A DNA stretch of 48,056 nt from an uncultured Nocardioides sp. (lineage in GTDB: Bacteria; Actinomycetota; Actinomycetes; Propionibacteriales; Nocardioidaceae), in NCBI RefSeq assembly GCF_902805925.1, contig NZ_CADCUP010000048.1:1-48056 (forward strand), read 5' to 3'. The notes beneath the pieces are model-generated. The model had not been told where the DNA came from and searched no databases. It saw only the letters and a list, made by a program, of their open reading frames with translations. Made by a program: the position numbers and the translations under genes. Below, one piece after another: positions 20,490 through 29,972 of this stretch (within the stretch, counting starts at the first letter, position 1; the number at the start of each line of letters is the position of its first letter).

Positions 20490-21135
20490 CCACGACGCCA
20501 CCTCAAGCGGGGCCCGGCGGCTCGAGCCGGGTGACACCACGCCCGGCACGGCTGCACACGAGCCCCGGCACGACCGCAAGGCCGTGGTGGGGCGGCAGAA
20601 GGACGAGCACGGTGGCGTCAAGATCGGCTCGGCCTTCTTCGGCTGGCTGACCGCGATGGGGATGGCGGTCATCCTGACCGCCGTCGCCGCCGCCGCCGGC
20701 ACCGCGTTCGGTGTCGCCTCCGGCACCGACCTCGGCCAGGCGGCCGACAGCGCCACCGCGCAGGCCGGGACGGTGGGGCTGGTCGGTGGCATCGTGCTGC
20801 TGGTCATCCTGTTCATCGCCTACTACTGCGGCGGGTACGTCGCCGGCCGGATGGCGCGCTTCGACGGCCTGAAGCAGGGCCTGGCCGTGTGGCTGTGGGC
20901 GATCGTGATCGCCCTGGTCGTCGCGGCCGTGGGCGCCATCGCGGGCGCGGAGTACAACGTGCTCGGGCAGCTGAACAGCTTCCCCCGTCTCCCCGTGGAC
21001 GAGGGAACCCTGAGCACCGGGGGCATCATCGCCCTGGTGGCCGCCGTGGTGGCCACGCTGGGAGGTGCCCTGCTCGGCGGCCTGGCCGGGATGCGGTTCC
21101 ACCGCTCGGTCGACAAGACCGGGCTGGGTCACTGA
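20482..21135 (+). CDS. four-helix membrane protein of unknown function
   Basis: Hypothetical protein of 217 aa. The first 45 residues are hydrophilic, then four hydrophobic segments follow (about residues 48-78, 96-122, 132-155 and 178-203), rich in Ala/Gly/Val. The GTG start at 20482 lies inside the end of the PRC/DUF2382 gene (8-bp overlap), indicating translational coupling and a shared job, perhaps in membrane or envelope stress. I do not recognise a specific family. Alternative starts inside the hydrophilic leader are possible. Confidence 0.78.
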   Translation: MADHDATSSGARRLEPGDTTPGTAAHEPRHDRKAVVGRQKDEHGGVKIGSAFFGWLTAMGMAVILTAVAAAAGTAFGVASGTDLGQAADSATAQAGTVGLVGGIVLLVILFIAYYCGGYVAGRMARFDGLKQGLAVWLWAIVIALVVAAVGAIAGAEYNVLGQLNSFPRLPVDEGTLSTGGIIALVAAVVATLGGALLGGLAGMRFHRSVDKTGLGH

Positions 21136-21140
21136 CCGGG

Positions 21141-21178
21141 TGCGGCGGGCGGGTTTCCCCCATGGCTCGCCCGCCGCA
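21141..21178. terminator. hairpin between convergent genes
   Basis: An 11-bp perfect stem (TGCGGCGGGCG at 21141-21151 paired with 21168-21178) with a 16-nt loop lies between the plus-strand membrane-protein gene and the end of the minus-strand rarD. It could serve both directions. No T-run is present. Confidence 0.6.
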
Positions 21179-21193
21179 TCCCTGACCTGAGTC

Positions 21194-22102
21194 TTAGACC
21201 GGCGCGCAGTCCACCGCGGCCAGCCGCAGCTGTCGGCGGTGGCGCAGCATCTCGGCGGTGAGCAGGACCAGCGCCAGCCACACGAGCGCGAAGCCGGCCC
21301 ACCGGCCCGGGGGCATCTCCTCGTGGAACCACAGCACGCCCAGGGCGAACTGCAGCACCGGTGCGAGGTACTGCAGCAGCCCGAGCGCCACCAGCGGCAC
21401 CCGCGTGGTCGCCGCGCCGAACAGGATCAGCGGCACAGCGGTGATGATCCCCGTGGTCGTGAAGAGCAGCGCGTGCCCCACGCCGTGGCTGCCGAAGCCT
21501 GAGCCGCCCGTGACCACGAGGAACGCGACGTACGCCGCGGCGAAGGGCCCGGAGACCGCCGTCTCGACGGCGAGCGACTCCACCGCGCCGGCGTCGGCCT
21601 TCTTCTTGAGCAGCCCGTAGGTGCCGAAGCTGCACGCGAGCACGAGCGCGATCCACGGCGGACGGCCGTAGTCGAGGGTCAGCACGACCACCGCCAGCGC
21701 GGCGACGCCGAGGGCGGCCCACTGCAGCCGCCGCAGGCGCTCGCCCAGCACGAGCACCCCCAGCAGCACCGTCACCAAGGGGTTGACGAAGTAGCCGAGC
21801 GAGCCCTCCACCACCCGGCCGTTGTTCACGCTCCAGATGTACGTCGCCCAGTTGAGGCTGATGACCACCGCTCCCAGGGCCAGCAGCGCCAGCCTCCGGC
21901 GGTCGCGCACCAGCGCGACGACGTGGCGGCCCCGGCGCAGCACGACGACGAGCAGGCCCATGGTGAGCGCCGACCACAGGATGCGGTGGGCCAGGATCTC
22001 CAGTGCGCCGGCCGGCTCCAGCAGCGGCCAGTAGAGGGGGAAGGCTCCCCAGAGGACGTAGGCGCCGGTGCCGTAGGCGAGCCCTCGACGCGTTTCCGGC
22101 AC
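21194..22102 (-). CDS. rarD: EamA-family transporter, RarD type
   Basis: Drug/metabolite-superfamily permease of 302 aa with about ten hydrophobic helices. The RarD opening GLAYGTGAYVLWGAFPLYWPLLEP and the WSVNNGRVVEGSLGYFVNPL segment are clear. The start is GTG at 22102, since there is no other in-frame start nearby upstream before stops. The transported substrate is unknown; the family name derives from an E. coli chloramphenicol-sensitivity phenotype and should not be taken as a proven function. The gap of 131 bp to korB contains no gene; a short CCGCC/GGCGG hairpin at 22187-22200 may end korAB transcription. Confidence 0.88.
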   Translation of the reverse strand: MPETRRGLAYGTGAYVLWGAFPLYWPLLEPAGALEILAHRILWSALTMGLLVVVLRRGRHVVALVRDRRRLALLALGAVVISLNWATYIWSVNNGRVVEGSLGYFVNPLVTVLLGVLVLGERLRRLQWAALGVAALAVVVLTLDYGRPPWIALVLACSFGTYGLLKKKADAGAVESLAVETAVSGPFAAAYVAFLVVTGGSGFGSHGVGHALLFTTTGIITAVPLILFGAATTRVPLVALGLLQYLAPVLQFALGVLWFHEEMPPGRWAGFALVWLALVLLTAEMLRHRRQLRLAAVDCAPV

Positions 22103-22233
22103 TCCAGGAGCATAGGCGGGGTCAGGGCCCCACGATGAATCCGCTACAGGTCGTTCAAGGTCGTGACCCCGGCACGCGAGAAGAGTCCGCCGTCAGGCGG
22201 GGCCCTGCTGCTGCACCTCGAGGGGGCGCCGGA

Positions 22234-23355
22234 TCAGACGACGGTCCAGGTGTCGCCGCCGCCGATGAGGGCGGCCAGCCGGTCGCCGGCGTCCGCGCCG
22301 TCGTCGCTGTCGTTGCCGCCGGTGGCGGTGGTGATCTGTGCGCGCGCCTGGTCGTCGTACGTCGGGCGCTCCACCTGGCGGAAGATGCCGATCGGCGACT
22401 GGTTGAGGTAGCCGGAGTCGGTGAGCCGCGAGAGCGCGAACGCCATCGTGGGGTCCGGGCTGTGCGCGTCGTGCACGAGCAGGGCGCTCTCGCCGACGTC
22501 GGCGACCTGCGCCACCCTCACCCCACCGGTCTCACCGTCGCGGACCAGGCCCTTGGAGCCCAGACCCGACTCCAGCACGGCCCCGAACCGCACCGGCTGG
22601 CCATGCACCAGCGGGATGATCGCGTCGGCCTTGGTGTCGGGGTTCTTGATGGCGTCGAAGGCGCCGTCGTTGAAGATCGGGCAGTTCTGGTAGATCTCCA
22701 CCAGCGACGTCCCCCGGTGGGCGGCCGCCGCGGCGAGCACCGAGGTCAGGTGCTTGCGGTCGGAGTCGATCGTGCGGGCCACGAACGTGCCCTCGGCGCC
22801 CAGCGCCAGCGACACGGGGTTGAACGGGTGGTCCACCGACCCCATCGGGGTCGACTTGGTGACCTTGCCGGCCTCGGACGTGGGGGAGTACTGACCCTTG
22901 GTCAGGCCGTAGATGCGGTTGTTGAACAGCAGGATCGTCATGTTGACGTTGCGGCGCAGCGCGTGGATCAGGTGGTTGCCGCCGATCGACAGCGCGTCAC
23001 CGTCGCCGGTGACGACCCACACCGAGAGGTCCTCGCGCGCGGTGGCGATGCCGGTGGCGATCGACGGCGCCCGGCCGTGGATCGAGTGCATGCCGTAGGT
23101 GTCGAGGTAGTAGGGGAACCGCGAGGAGCAGCCGATGCCGGAGACGAAGACGATGTTCTCGCGGCGCAGGCCGAGGCCGGGCAGGAAGCCCTGCACGGCC
23201 TTGAGCACGGCGTAGTCGCCGCAGCCCGGGCACCAGCGCACCTCCTGGTCGGAGGTGAAGTCCTTGCCGGTCTGCGCCGCCTCGTCCGGCTGCAGCGTCG
23301 GCACCGAGTCGGTGCCGGAGGTGAGGCCGGGGAACGGCAGTTCGGTCGTGGTCAC
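22234..23355 (-). CDS. korB: 2-oxoacid:ferredoxin oxidoreductase, beta subunit
   Basis: Thiamine-diphosphate subunit of the 2-oxoglutarate (or related 2-oxoacid):ferredoxin oxidoreductase, which decarboxylates the acid to acyl-CoA and reduces ferredoxin. Visible features are WCPGCGDYAVLKA near the N-terminus, the ThDP/Mg site VTGDGDALSIGGNHLIHALRRN with a downstream NNRIYGLTKGQYSPTS, and FSVEIYQNCP-like sequence (here SLVEIYQNCPIFN). The length of 373 aa is slightly long because of a C-terminal extension. The start overlaps the korA stop by 4 bp. The 2-oxoglutarate preference is inferred from the actinobacterial KorAB family. Confidence 0.92.
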   Translation of the reverse strand: MTTTELPFPGLTSGTDSVPTLQPDEAAQTGKDFTSDQEVRWCPGCGDYAVLKAVQGFLPGLGLRRENIVFVSGIGCSSRFPYYLDTYGMHSIHGRAPSIATGIATAREDLSVWVVTGDGDALSIGGNHLIHALRRNVNMTILLFNNRIYGLTKGQYSPTSEAGKVTKSTPMGSVDHPFNPVSLALGAEGTFVARTIDSDRKHLTSVLAAAAAHRGTSLVEIYQNCPIFNDGAFDAIKNPDTKADAIIPLVHGQPVRFGAVLESGLGSKGLVRDGETGGVRVAQVADVGESALLVHDAHSPDPTMAFALSRLTDSGYLNQSPIGIFRQVERPTYDDQARAQITTATGGNDSDDGADAGDRLAALIGGGDTWTVV

Positions 23356-25262
23356 GACAGTGCCTCCTGGGGGGCGGGGGTGAGATCGACGTCGACGCCC
23401 TCGGCCTGGGCGACCAGCTCGCCGATGGCCTCGGCCAGCTCGGCGGCCTTGAGGGGAAGTCCGCGGACGTGGTTGTAGCCGACCGCGTCGACCAGGTATT
23501 CCGCGCGGAGCAGCAGCGAGAGCTGGCCGAGGTTCATCTCGGGCACGAGCACCTTGTCGTAGCGCGCGAGGACCTCGCCGAGGTCCTTGGGGAACGGGTT
23601 GAGGTGACGCAGGTGGGTCTGCGCGACGCGGTAGCCGGCCTTGCGGACCCGGCGTACGCCGGCACCGATCGGGCCGTACGTCGAGCCCCAGCCGAGCACC
23701 AGCACCTTCGCGTCGCCCGTGGGGTCGTCGACCTCGAGCGGCGGCAGGGACTCGGCGATGCGCTGCACCTTGGCGGCGCGGGTGCGCACCATGAAGTCGT
23801 GGTTGGCGGGGTCGTAGGAGATGTTGCCGTGGCCGTCACCCTTCTCGAGACCGCCGATGCGGTGCTCGAGCCCGGCGGTGCCCGGGATCGCCCACGGGCG
23901 GGCCAGGGTCTCCTCGTTGCGGAGGTAGGGCCAGAAGTCGTCGTCGCCGTCGTCGACGGCGTGGTTGGGTCCGGTGGCGAAGGCGGGGTCGATGCTCGGC
24001 AGCTCGGAGAGCTCGGGCACCCGCCAGGGCTCGGAGCCGTTGGCCAGCATGCCGTCGGAGAGCAGCAGCACCGGCGTCCGGTAGGTCACCGCGATGCGGA
24101 TGGCCTCGAGCGCGGCGTCGAAGCAGTCGCCCGGCGACTGCGGCGCCACGATCGGCACCGGGGACTCGCCGTTGCGGCCGAACATCGCCTGCAGCAGGTC
24201 GGCCTGCTCGGTCTTGGTCGGCAGTCCGGTCGACGGGCCGCCGCGCTGGACGTCGATGACCACGAGCGGCAGCTCGGTCATCACCGCGAGACCGATGGCC
24301 TCGGACTTCAACGCCAGTCCGGGGCCCGAGGTGGTGGTGACGCCCAGCGTGCCGGCGAAGGAGGCGCCGATGGCCGCACCGACGCCTGCGATCTCGTCCT
24401 CGGCCTGGAACGTGGTGACGCCGAAGGCCTTGTGCTTGCTCAGCTCGTGAAGGATGTCCGAGGCCGGGGTGATGGGGTAGGACCCCAGGAACACCGGCAG
24501 GCCCGACTGCACGCCGCCGGCGACCAGGCCGTAGGACAGGGCCAGGTTCCCGGTGATGTTGCGGTAGGTGCCCGGCGACATCGGCGCCGGCTTGATCTCG
24601 TAGCTGACCGCGAACGCCTCGGTGGTCTCGCCGAAGTTCCAGCCGCTCTGGAAGGCGGTGATGTTGGCGTCGCGGATCTCGGACACCTTGGCGAAGCGCC
24701 GGGTGAGGAAGTCGACCGTGGCCTCGGTCGGGCGGCCGTACATCCACGAGAGCAGGCCGAGGGCGAACATGTTCTTCGCGCGCGCGGCGTCCTTGCGCGA
24801 GAGGCCGAACTCCTTGACCGCAGCGACCGTCATGCCGGTCAGGTCGACCTGGTGGAGGGCGTACTCGTCGAGGGAGCCGTCGTCGAGGGGTGAGGTGGTG
24901 TAGCCGGCCTTGCTCAGGTTGCGGCCGCTGAAGTCGTGGGTGTCGACGATGACCGTGGCGCCCTTGGGCAGGTCGCCGAGGTTGGCGCGCAGGGCGGCGG
25001 GGTTCATCGCCACCAGCACGTCGGGGGCATCGCCCGGGGTGAGGATGTCGTGGTCGGCGAAGTGCACCTGGAAGCTGGACACGCCCGGCAGCGTGCCCTG
25101 GGGTGCGCGGATCTCGGCCGGGAAGTTCGGCAGCGTCGACAGGTCGTTGCCGAACGCGGCGGACTCCTGGGTGAAGCGGTCGCCGGTCAGCTGCATGCCG
25201 TCGCCGGAGTCACCGGCGAACCGGATGATGACCCGGTCCAGTTGCTTGACCTGCTTGGTCAC
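23352..25262 (-). CDS. korA: 2-oxoacid:ferredoxin oxidoreductase, alpha subunit
   Basis: Fused gamma/alpha subunit (636 aa). The N-terminal gamma domain begins VIIRFAGDSGDGMQLTGDRF; the alpha pyrimidine-binding part includes GSYPITPASDILHELSKHK, FQAEDEIAGVGAAIGASFAG and DVQRGGPSTGLPTKTEQADL. The GTG at 25262 is chosen because it opens directly into the conserved gamma domain and follows a GAGGAAAGG; the frame stays open upstream to 25412, but that leader has no family similarity. KorAB can replace or supplement 2-oxoglutarate dehydrogenase in the TCA cycle. The first gene of a korA-korB operon. Confidence 0.93.
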   Translation of the reverse strand: MTKQVKQLDRVIIRFAGDSGDGMQLTGDRFTQESAAFGNDLSTLPNFPAEIRAPQGTLPGVSSFQVHFADHDILTPGDAPDVLVAMNPAALRANLGDLPKGATVIVDTHDFSGRNLSKAGYTTSPLDDGSLDEYALHQVDLTGMTVAAVKEFGLSRKDAARAKNMFALGLLSWMYGRPTEATVDFLTRRFAKVSEIRDANITAFQSGWNFGETTEAFAVSYEIKPAPMSPGTYRNITGNLALSYGLVAGGVQSGLPVFLGSYPITPASDILHELSKHKAFGVTTFQAEDEIAGVGAAIGASFAGTLGVTTTSGPGLALKSEAIGLAVMTELPLVVIDVQRGGPSTGLPTKTEQADLLQAMFGRNGESPVPIVAPQSPGDCFDAALEAIRIAVTYRTPVLLLSDGMLANGSEPWRVPELSELPSIDPAFATGPNHAVDDGDDDFWPYLRNEETLARPWAIPGTAGLEHRIGGLEKGDGHGNISYDPANHDFMVRTRAAKVQRIAESLPPLEVDDPTGDAKVLVLGWGSTYGPIGAGVRRVRKAGYRVAQTHLRHLNPFPKDLGEVLARYDKVLVPEMNLGQLSLLLRAEYLVDAVGYNHVRGLPLKAAELAEAIGELVAQAEGVDVDLTPAPQEALS

Positions 25263-25503
25263 AGCGTGGTCACGCCTTTCCTCATGGCAGGGACGCAGCG
25301 GTGGCTGCACGTTCCACAGTAATGGCGCGTCTCGCGCAAACCACGCCGTCTCCCGACTCGGACAGGCGCGCGGCCGTGAGACGCGACACGTCCAGACATT
25401 TTGCCGGACCAATGGCTACGAAGTCGGTAAAGTGACCTAAGGTACTCGACATAGAACGGATCGGGCCCGGACTCGGCGGGCCCCCACGAACAGAGGAACA
25501 CAC

Positions 25504-26565
25504 ATGTCGAACCACGTCAGGAACGGTCGCCGCCGCCGGCTCGTCCTCGCCGCCACCGTCGTCGGGATGCTCGGCGCCACCGCCTGCTCCACCAACCCGA
25601 GCGACGCCGCGGGGGGCGGCGTCACGCTGGACCTCATCGCCTACTCGACGCCGGAGACGGCCTACAACGAGATCACCGAGAGGTTCTCGGCCACCGGCGA
25701 CGGCGAGGGCGTGGAGTTCAGCACGTCGTACGGCCCCTCGGGCGACCAGAGCCGGGCCGTGGAGGGCGGCCAGGCGGCCGACTACGTCAACTTCTCCCTC
25801 GAGAGCGACATGACCCGGCTCGTCGACGCCGGCCTGGTGGCCGACGACTGGAACGCCGGTGAGCACCAGGGCATCGTCGCCGACTCGGTCGTGGTCATCG
25901 TGACGCGTCCGGGCAACCCGCTCGGCATCGAGGGCTGGGAGGACATCGTCGAGCCCGGCGTCGAGATCGTGTCGCCGAACCCCGGCTCCTCCGGTGGCGC
26001 GCGCTGGAACCTCCTCGCGGCCTACGGCCACGCGCTCGAGGTCAACGGCGGCGACGAGGAGGCCGCCCGCTCGTACCTCGTGGACTTCTTCACCAACGCC
26101 GTCGCCCTGCCCGGCTCGGCGCGCGACGCGCTCACCAGCTTCACCAGCGGCGTCGGCGACGTCCTCATCTCCTACGAGAACGAGGCCATCCTGGCCCGCC
26201 AGAACGGCGAGGAGCTCGACTACATCGTCCCGGACGAGACGCTGCTGATCGAGACCCCCGCCGCCGTCACCGAGGGCGCCGAGCCGGAGGCGCAGGCCTT
26301 CCTCGACTACCTCTACACCGACGAGGCACAAGCCAGCTTCCTGAAGTACGGCTACCGCCCCGTCGTCGAGGGCGTGACCGGTGAGGTGGAGGGCGCCAAC
26401 GACCCGGCCGACCCCTTCCCCGCGCCCACCACGCTGTTCACCGTCGGCGAGGACTTCGGTGGGTGGCCCGAGGCGGCCGAGAAGTTCTTCGCCGACGGCG
26501 AGGACGGCGAGCCCCTCGGCCTGGTCGCCGAGGTGCAGCAGGAGACCGGGAAGCTCGGCGAGTAG
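25504..26565 (+). CDS. sulfate ABC transporter substrate-binding lipoprotein
   Basis: Extracytoplasmic sulfate (or thiosulfate) binding protein of 353 aa. A basic N-terminus and hydrophobic segment end in a lipobox-like ATAC with the lipidated Cys at residue 28. The sulfate-binding family signature is seen as SYGPSGDQSRAVEGGQAADYV near residue 80 and SPNPGSSGGARWNLLAAYGHA in the middle. It is the first gene of the sulfate importer operon; the 241-bp divergent gap from korA carries its promoter, although I cannot assign one confidently. The ATG at 25504 follows AGAGGAAC. Confidence 0.92.
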   Translation: MSNHVRNGRRRRLVLAATVVGMLGATACSTNPSDAAGGGVTLDLIAYSTPETAYNEITERFSATGDGEGVEFSTSYGPSGDQSRAVEGGQAADYVNFSLESDMTRLVDAGLVADDWNAGEHQGIVADSVVVIVTRPGNPLGIEGWEDIVEPGVEIVSPNPGSSGGARWNLLAAYGHALEVNGGDEEAARSYLVDFFTNAVALPGSARDALTSFTSGVGDVLISYENEAILARQNGEELDYIVPDETLLIETPAAVTEGAEPEAQAFLDYLYTDEAQASFLKYGYRPVVEGVTGEVEGANDPADPFPAPTTLFTVGEDFGGWPEAAEKFFADGEDGEPLGLVAEVQQETGKLGE

Positions 26566-26567
26566 CG

Positions 26568-27446
26568 ATGACCTCGGCCCTCCTGGGCCCGGCTGCCGAC
26601 TTCGCCGGGGAGGCGTCCACCGGACGTCCTCCCCGGCGGCGTCGCCGTCAGGGGCCCCGCAACACGCTCACGCCCGGTGCCGGACTCGGTCTGGGCATCG
26701 CCATGATCTGGTTCAGCCTGCTCGTCCTCATCCCCCTGGTCGCGATCATCGTGACCGCGGGCGAGGGCGGGTGGAGCGGCTACTTCGACGTGCTCGCCAG
26801 CGACCAGACCTGGGCCGCGGTCCAGCTGACCGTGACCCAGTCCCTCCTCGTCACCGCCGTCAACGTCGTGGTCGGCACGATCATCGCCTGGGTGCTGGTC
26901 CGCGACCGGTTCTGGGGCAAGTCGGTGCTGAACGTGATCATCGACGTGCCGTTCGCCCTGCCGACCATCGTCGCCGGCCTGGTGCTGCTCTCGCTCTACG
27001 GCCCGCAGAGCCCGCTGGGCCTGGAGTGGGCCAACACCGAGCGCGCCGTGATGCTGGCCCTGGCGTTCGTGACCCTGCCGTTCATCGTGCGCACCGTGCA
27101 GCCGGTGCTCGAGGAGCTCGACGCCGACGTCGAGGAGGCCGCCGCCTCGCTGGGGGCCACCCGTGCCACCATCGTGCGCCGGATCATCCTGCCCAGCCTG
27201 GCGCCGGCCATCGCCGCCGGCGCTGCGCTGTCGTTCGCGCGGGCCATCAGCGAGTACGGCTCGCTCGTGCTGCTCTCGGGCAACCTGCCGTTCCGCACCG
27301 AGGTGGTCTCGGTCCGGGTGCTCAGCTTCATCGAGAACGGCAACACCCAGTCGGCGGCCGCCCTGGCCTCGGTGATGCTCGCCGTGGCCCTGGTCGTGAT
27401 CGTCGGGCTCGACATCGTGCAGAGGCGGGTGGCGAACCGTGGTTGA
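26568..27446 (+). CDS. cysT: sulfate ABC transporter permease CysT
   Basis: Inner-membrane permease of 292 aa with six helices. The EAA-type cytoplasmic loop reads EEAAASLGATRATIVRRIILPSLAPA, with an earlier DVPFALPTIVAGLVL typical of CysT/CysU. The ATG at 26568 lies 3 bp after the binding-protein stop; the open frame upstream of it overlaps that gene and is not used. It pairs with CysW, whose start lies 8 bp inside this gene. Confidence 0.92.
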   Translation: MTSALLGPAADFAGEASTGRPPRRRRRQGPRNTLTPGAGLGLGIAMIWFSLLVLIPLVAIIVTAGEGGWSGYFDVLASDQTWAAVQLTVTQSLLVTAVNVVVGTIIAWVLVRDRFWGKSVLNVIIDVPFALPTIVAGLVLLSLYGPQSPLGLEWANTERAVMLALAFVTLPFIVRTVQPVLEELDADVEEAAASLGATRATIVRRIILPSLAPAIAAGAALSFARAISEYGSLVLLSGNLPFRTEVVSVRVLSFIENGNTQSAAALASVMLAVALVVIVGLDIVQRRVANRG

Positions 27447-28248
27447 GGTCTCGACCCCGGTCCGCTGGCTGCTGCGCGCCGTCGCCATCGGCTACGTCTT
27501 CTTCCTCGTCGCCTGGCCCGTGTCGCTGGTGGCCGTCCGCACGTTCGAGGACGGCACCTCGACGTTCCTCCACATCTTCAGCGACGAGCAGACCGTCGCG
27601 GCGCTCCAGCTGACCGTCATGGTCGCCCTGTGGGCCGTGATCATCAACCTGGTCTTCGGCGTGACGATCTCGATCCTGCTGGTGCGCTACCAGTTCCCCG
27701 GCAAGCGGGTGCTCTCGGCGCTGATCGACCTCCCGTTGTCGGTCTCGCCCGTGGTCGTCGGCCTCGCCCTGCTGCTCGTCTACAGCGGCCGCACCGGCTG
27801 GATCGGCCCGTCGATCGAGGAGGCGGGGTGGCAGGTCATCTACGACTCGCCCGGCATGATCATGGCGACCTGCTTCGTCGCGCTGCCGCTGGTCATCCGC
27901 GAGGTGGTCCCGGTCCTCACCGAGATCGGCGACGACCAGGAGCAGGCGGCCCGCAGCCTCGGGGCGAGCGCGCGCCAGACGTTCCTGCGCATCACGCTGC
28001 CCTCGATCAAGTGGGCGGTCATCTACGGCGTCGTCCTCTCCCTGGCCCGCTCGCTCGGTGAGTTCGGGGCGGTCAAGATCGTCTCCGGCAACGTCACCGG
28101 GCGCACCCAGACCGCCACCCTGATCGTCGAGGCGAGGTACCAGAACTTCGAGCAGGGCACGGCGTACGCCGTGGCCTTCCTCCTCGCGTTCATCAGCATC
28201 GCCTGCCTGATCGTCGTCGCCTTCCTCCGTCCCTCGCACGAATCCTGA
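27439..28248 (+). CDS. cysW: sulfate ABC transporter permease CysW
   Basis: Second permease half of 269 aa. It has the sister motifs [19 protein letters not shown] and the loop [24 protein letters not shown], followed by the family ending [18 protein letters not shown]. The GTG start overlaps cysT by 8 bp, and cysA begins 10 bp after its stop. Together with CysT it forms the translocation pore. Confidence 0.93.
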   Translation: MVEVSTPVRWLLRAVAIGYVFFLVAWPVSLVAVRTFEDGTSTFLHIFSDEQTVAALQLTVMVALWAVIINLVFGVTISILLVRYQFPGKRVLSALIDLPLSVSPVVVGLALLLVYSGRTGWIGPSIEEAGWQVIYDSPGMIMATCFVALPLVIREVVPVLTEIGDDQEQAARSLGASARQTFLRITLPSIKWAVIYGVVLSLARSLGEFGAVKIVSGNVTGRTQTATLIVEARYQNFEQGTAYAVAFLLAFISIACLIVVAFLRPSHES

Positions 28249-28258
28249 GGTCTCTCCC

Positions 28259-29236
28259 ATGAGCATCGATGTCCACCACGTGACCAAGAGGTTCGGTGAC
28301 TTCGTCGCCCTCGACGACGTCACCGTGTCCCTGCCCACCGGCCAGCTGACGGCCCTCCTCGGTCCCTCGGGCGGCGGCAAGTCGACGCTGCTGCGGATCA
28401 TCGCGGGCCTGGACACCGCCGACAGCGGCACCATCTCGATCGAGGGCACCGACGCCACCCGGCTGCCCGCGCAGAAGCGCAACGTCGGCTTCGTGTTCCA
28501 GCACTACGCCGTGTTCAAGCACATGACGGTGGCCAAGAACGTCGCCTTCGGCCTCGAGATCCGCCGACGCCCCAAGGCCGAGGTCGTGGCCCGGGTCGAC
28601 GAGCTGCTCAAGCTCGTGCACCTCTCGCAGTTCGCGCACCGGCTGCCCTCCCAGCTCTCGGGCGGTCAGCGCCAGCGCATGGCCCTGGCCCGGGCGCTCG
28701 CCGTCGAGCCGTCCGTGCTGCTGCTCGACGAGCCCTTCGGCGCCCTGGACGCCAAGGTCCGCAAGGAGCTGCGCGAGTGGCTGCGGCGGCTGCACGACGA
28801 GGTGAACGTGACCACCGTGTTCGTGACCCACGACCAGGAGGAGGCCCTGGAGGTCGCCGACGAGATCGTGGTCATCAACGAGGGCCGCGTCGAGCAGGTC
28901 GGCACCCCCGACCAGCTCTACGACGAGCCGGCCAACGACTTCGTGATGTCGTTCCTCGGTGACGTCACCTCGCTGGGCGGCAGCTCGCTGCGTCCCCACG
29001 ACATCGAGATCTCCACGTCCCCGGTGCTCGCCGGCGGTGTCGAGGGGGAGGTCTCCCGGCTGCTGCGCATCGGCTTCGAGGTGCGGGCCAACGTGCTCAC
29101 CATCGACGGCGAGGAGGTCACCGTCGTGCTGACTCGCGCGCACGCGCGCGCCATCGGCGTCGAGGAGGGATCCACGGTGTGGCTGACGCCGGCCGTCGGC
29201 GCCGCCGTCGTGCCCCGCATGAAGGCGGTCGTCTGA
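28259..29236 (+). CDS. cysA: sulfate ABC transporter ATP-binding protein
   Basis: ATPase of the sulfate importer, 325 aa. Walker [10 protein letters not shown] (about residues 36-44), Q-loop [12 protein letters not shown], signature [15 protein letters not shown], Walker [13 protein letters not shown] and the H-loop [14 protein letters not shown] are all intact. The C-terminal TOBE-like regulatory domain is present but somewhat shorter than in 350-residue homologues. Last gene of the operon. Confidence 0.93.
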   Translation: MSIDVHHVTKRFGDFVALDDVTVSLPTGQLTALLGPSGGGKSTLLRIIAGLDTADSGTISIEGTDATRLPAQKRNVGFVFQHYAVFKHMTVAKNVAFGLEIRRRPKAEVVARVDELLKLVHLSQFAHRLPSQLSGGQRQRMALARALAVEPSVLLLDEPFGALDAKVRKELREWLRRLHDEVNVTTVFVTHDQEEALEVADEIVVINEGRVEQVGTPDQLYDEPANDFVMSFLGDVTSLGGSSLRPHDIEISTSPVLAGGVEGEVSRLLRIGFEVRANVLTIDGEEVTVVLTRAHARAIGVEEGSTVWLTPAVGAAVVPRMKAVV

Positions 29237-29273
29237 TCGCGGCACGCCGGTCCGTGCTCCTGCCGGCCGGGGC

Positions 29274-29765
29274 TCAGCGGTAGTTGGTGAACTGCACCGC
29301 GAAGTCGTAGTCCTGTGCCTTCACCAGCGCCTGGACCGCCTGGAGGTCGTCGCGCTTCTTCGACGACACCCGGAGCTCGTCGCCCTGGACCTGCGCCTTG
29401 ACGCCCTTGGGGCCCTCGTCGCGGATGAGCTTGGAGATCTTCTTGGCGTCCTCGGAGGTGATGCCCTCCTTGAGGGTGATGGAGATCTTCGACTGCTGGC
29501 CCGAGGCACGGGGGTCGGAGGCGTCCAGGATCTTCAGGCTCTGCTGGCGCTTGACGAGCTTGTCCTTGAAGACGTCGAGGACGGCGGTGGCCCGGTCGTC
29601 GGCGGAGGCGGTGATCTCGATCGCCTGCTCGCCCTGCCACTCGATGCTCGCGCCGGTGCCCTTGAAGTCGAACCGCGTCGCGACCTCACGGGCGGCCTGC
29701 CCGAGGGCGTTGTCGACCTCCTGGCGGTCGAGCTTGCTGACGATGTCGAACGACGAGTCGGCCAT
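29274..29765 (-). CDS. YajQ-family nucleotide-binding protein
   Basis: Small cytoplasmic protein of 163 aa; opens with [20 protein letters not shown], ends with the usual AVQFTNYR. Family members bind cyclic di-GMP or other nucleotides, and some affect transcription, but function in actinobacteria is not settled. Full-length and well conserved in sequence. It converges with the sulfate operon and is divergent from the tRNA-Tyr gene. Confidence 0.92.
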   Translation of the reverse strand: MADSSFDIVSKLDRQEVDNALGQAAREVATRFDFKGTGASIEWQGEQAIEITASADDRATAVLDVFKDKLVKRQQSLKILDASDPRASGQQSKISITLKEGITSEDAKKISKLIRDEGPKGVKAQVQGDELRVSSKKRDDLQAVQALVKAQDYDFAVQFTNYR

Positions 29766-29797
29766 GGGGTGTCCTCCAGCTGGGTTTCGTACGGCGT

Positions 29798-29828
29798 TTT
29801 ACTTCCGGGATGCTGCCTGCGCTATTGT
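29798..29828 (+). promoter_or_regulatory. candidate promoter for tRNA-Tyr
   Basis: TTTACT (29798-29803) and TATTGT (29823-29828) lie 49 bp before the mature tRNA. The spacing of 19 bp is slightly long; shifting the -35 by one base (TTACTT) gives 18. Visual match only. Confidence 0.35.
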
Positions 29829-29876
29829 TTCGTCCTGCTCGCGGCGGCGCCACTCAGGTCCCCGCGGCACCACGAT

Positions 29877-29959
29877 GGCAGGTTGCCCGAGCGGCCAATG
29901 GGAGCGGACTGTAAATCCGTCGGCTCACGCCTTCGAAGGTTCGAATCCTTCACCTGCCA
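29877..29959 (+). tRNA. tRNA-Tyr (anticodon GTA)
   Basis: An 83-nt type II tRNA. Acceptor stem GGCAGGT pairs with ACCTGCC, followed by discriminator A29959. The anticodon stem encloses the loop CTGTAAA with anticodon GTA. A long variable arm follows, then the T arm GAAGG-TTCGAAT-CCTTC. The CCA end is not encoded. Confidence 0.95.
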
Positions 29960-29972
29960 CTGATGGTGACGA

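Noticed and set aside
25263..25412. Upstream extension of korA to 25412
   Set aside because: The added 50 residues have no family similarity and would occupy the divergent promoter region; the GTG at 25262 opens directly into the conserved domain.
25263..25503. A specific promoter or sulfur-responsive operator for the sulfate importer
   Set aside because: Several weak -10-like strings (TAAAGT, TAAGGT) exist, but none has a well-spaced -35 and I recognise no known operator.
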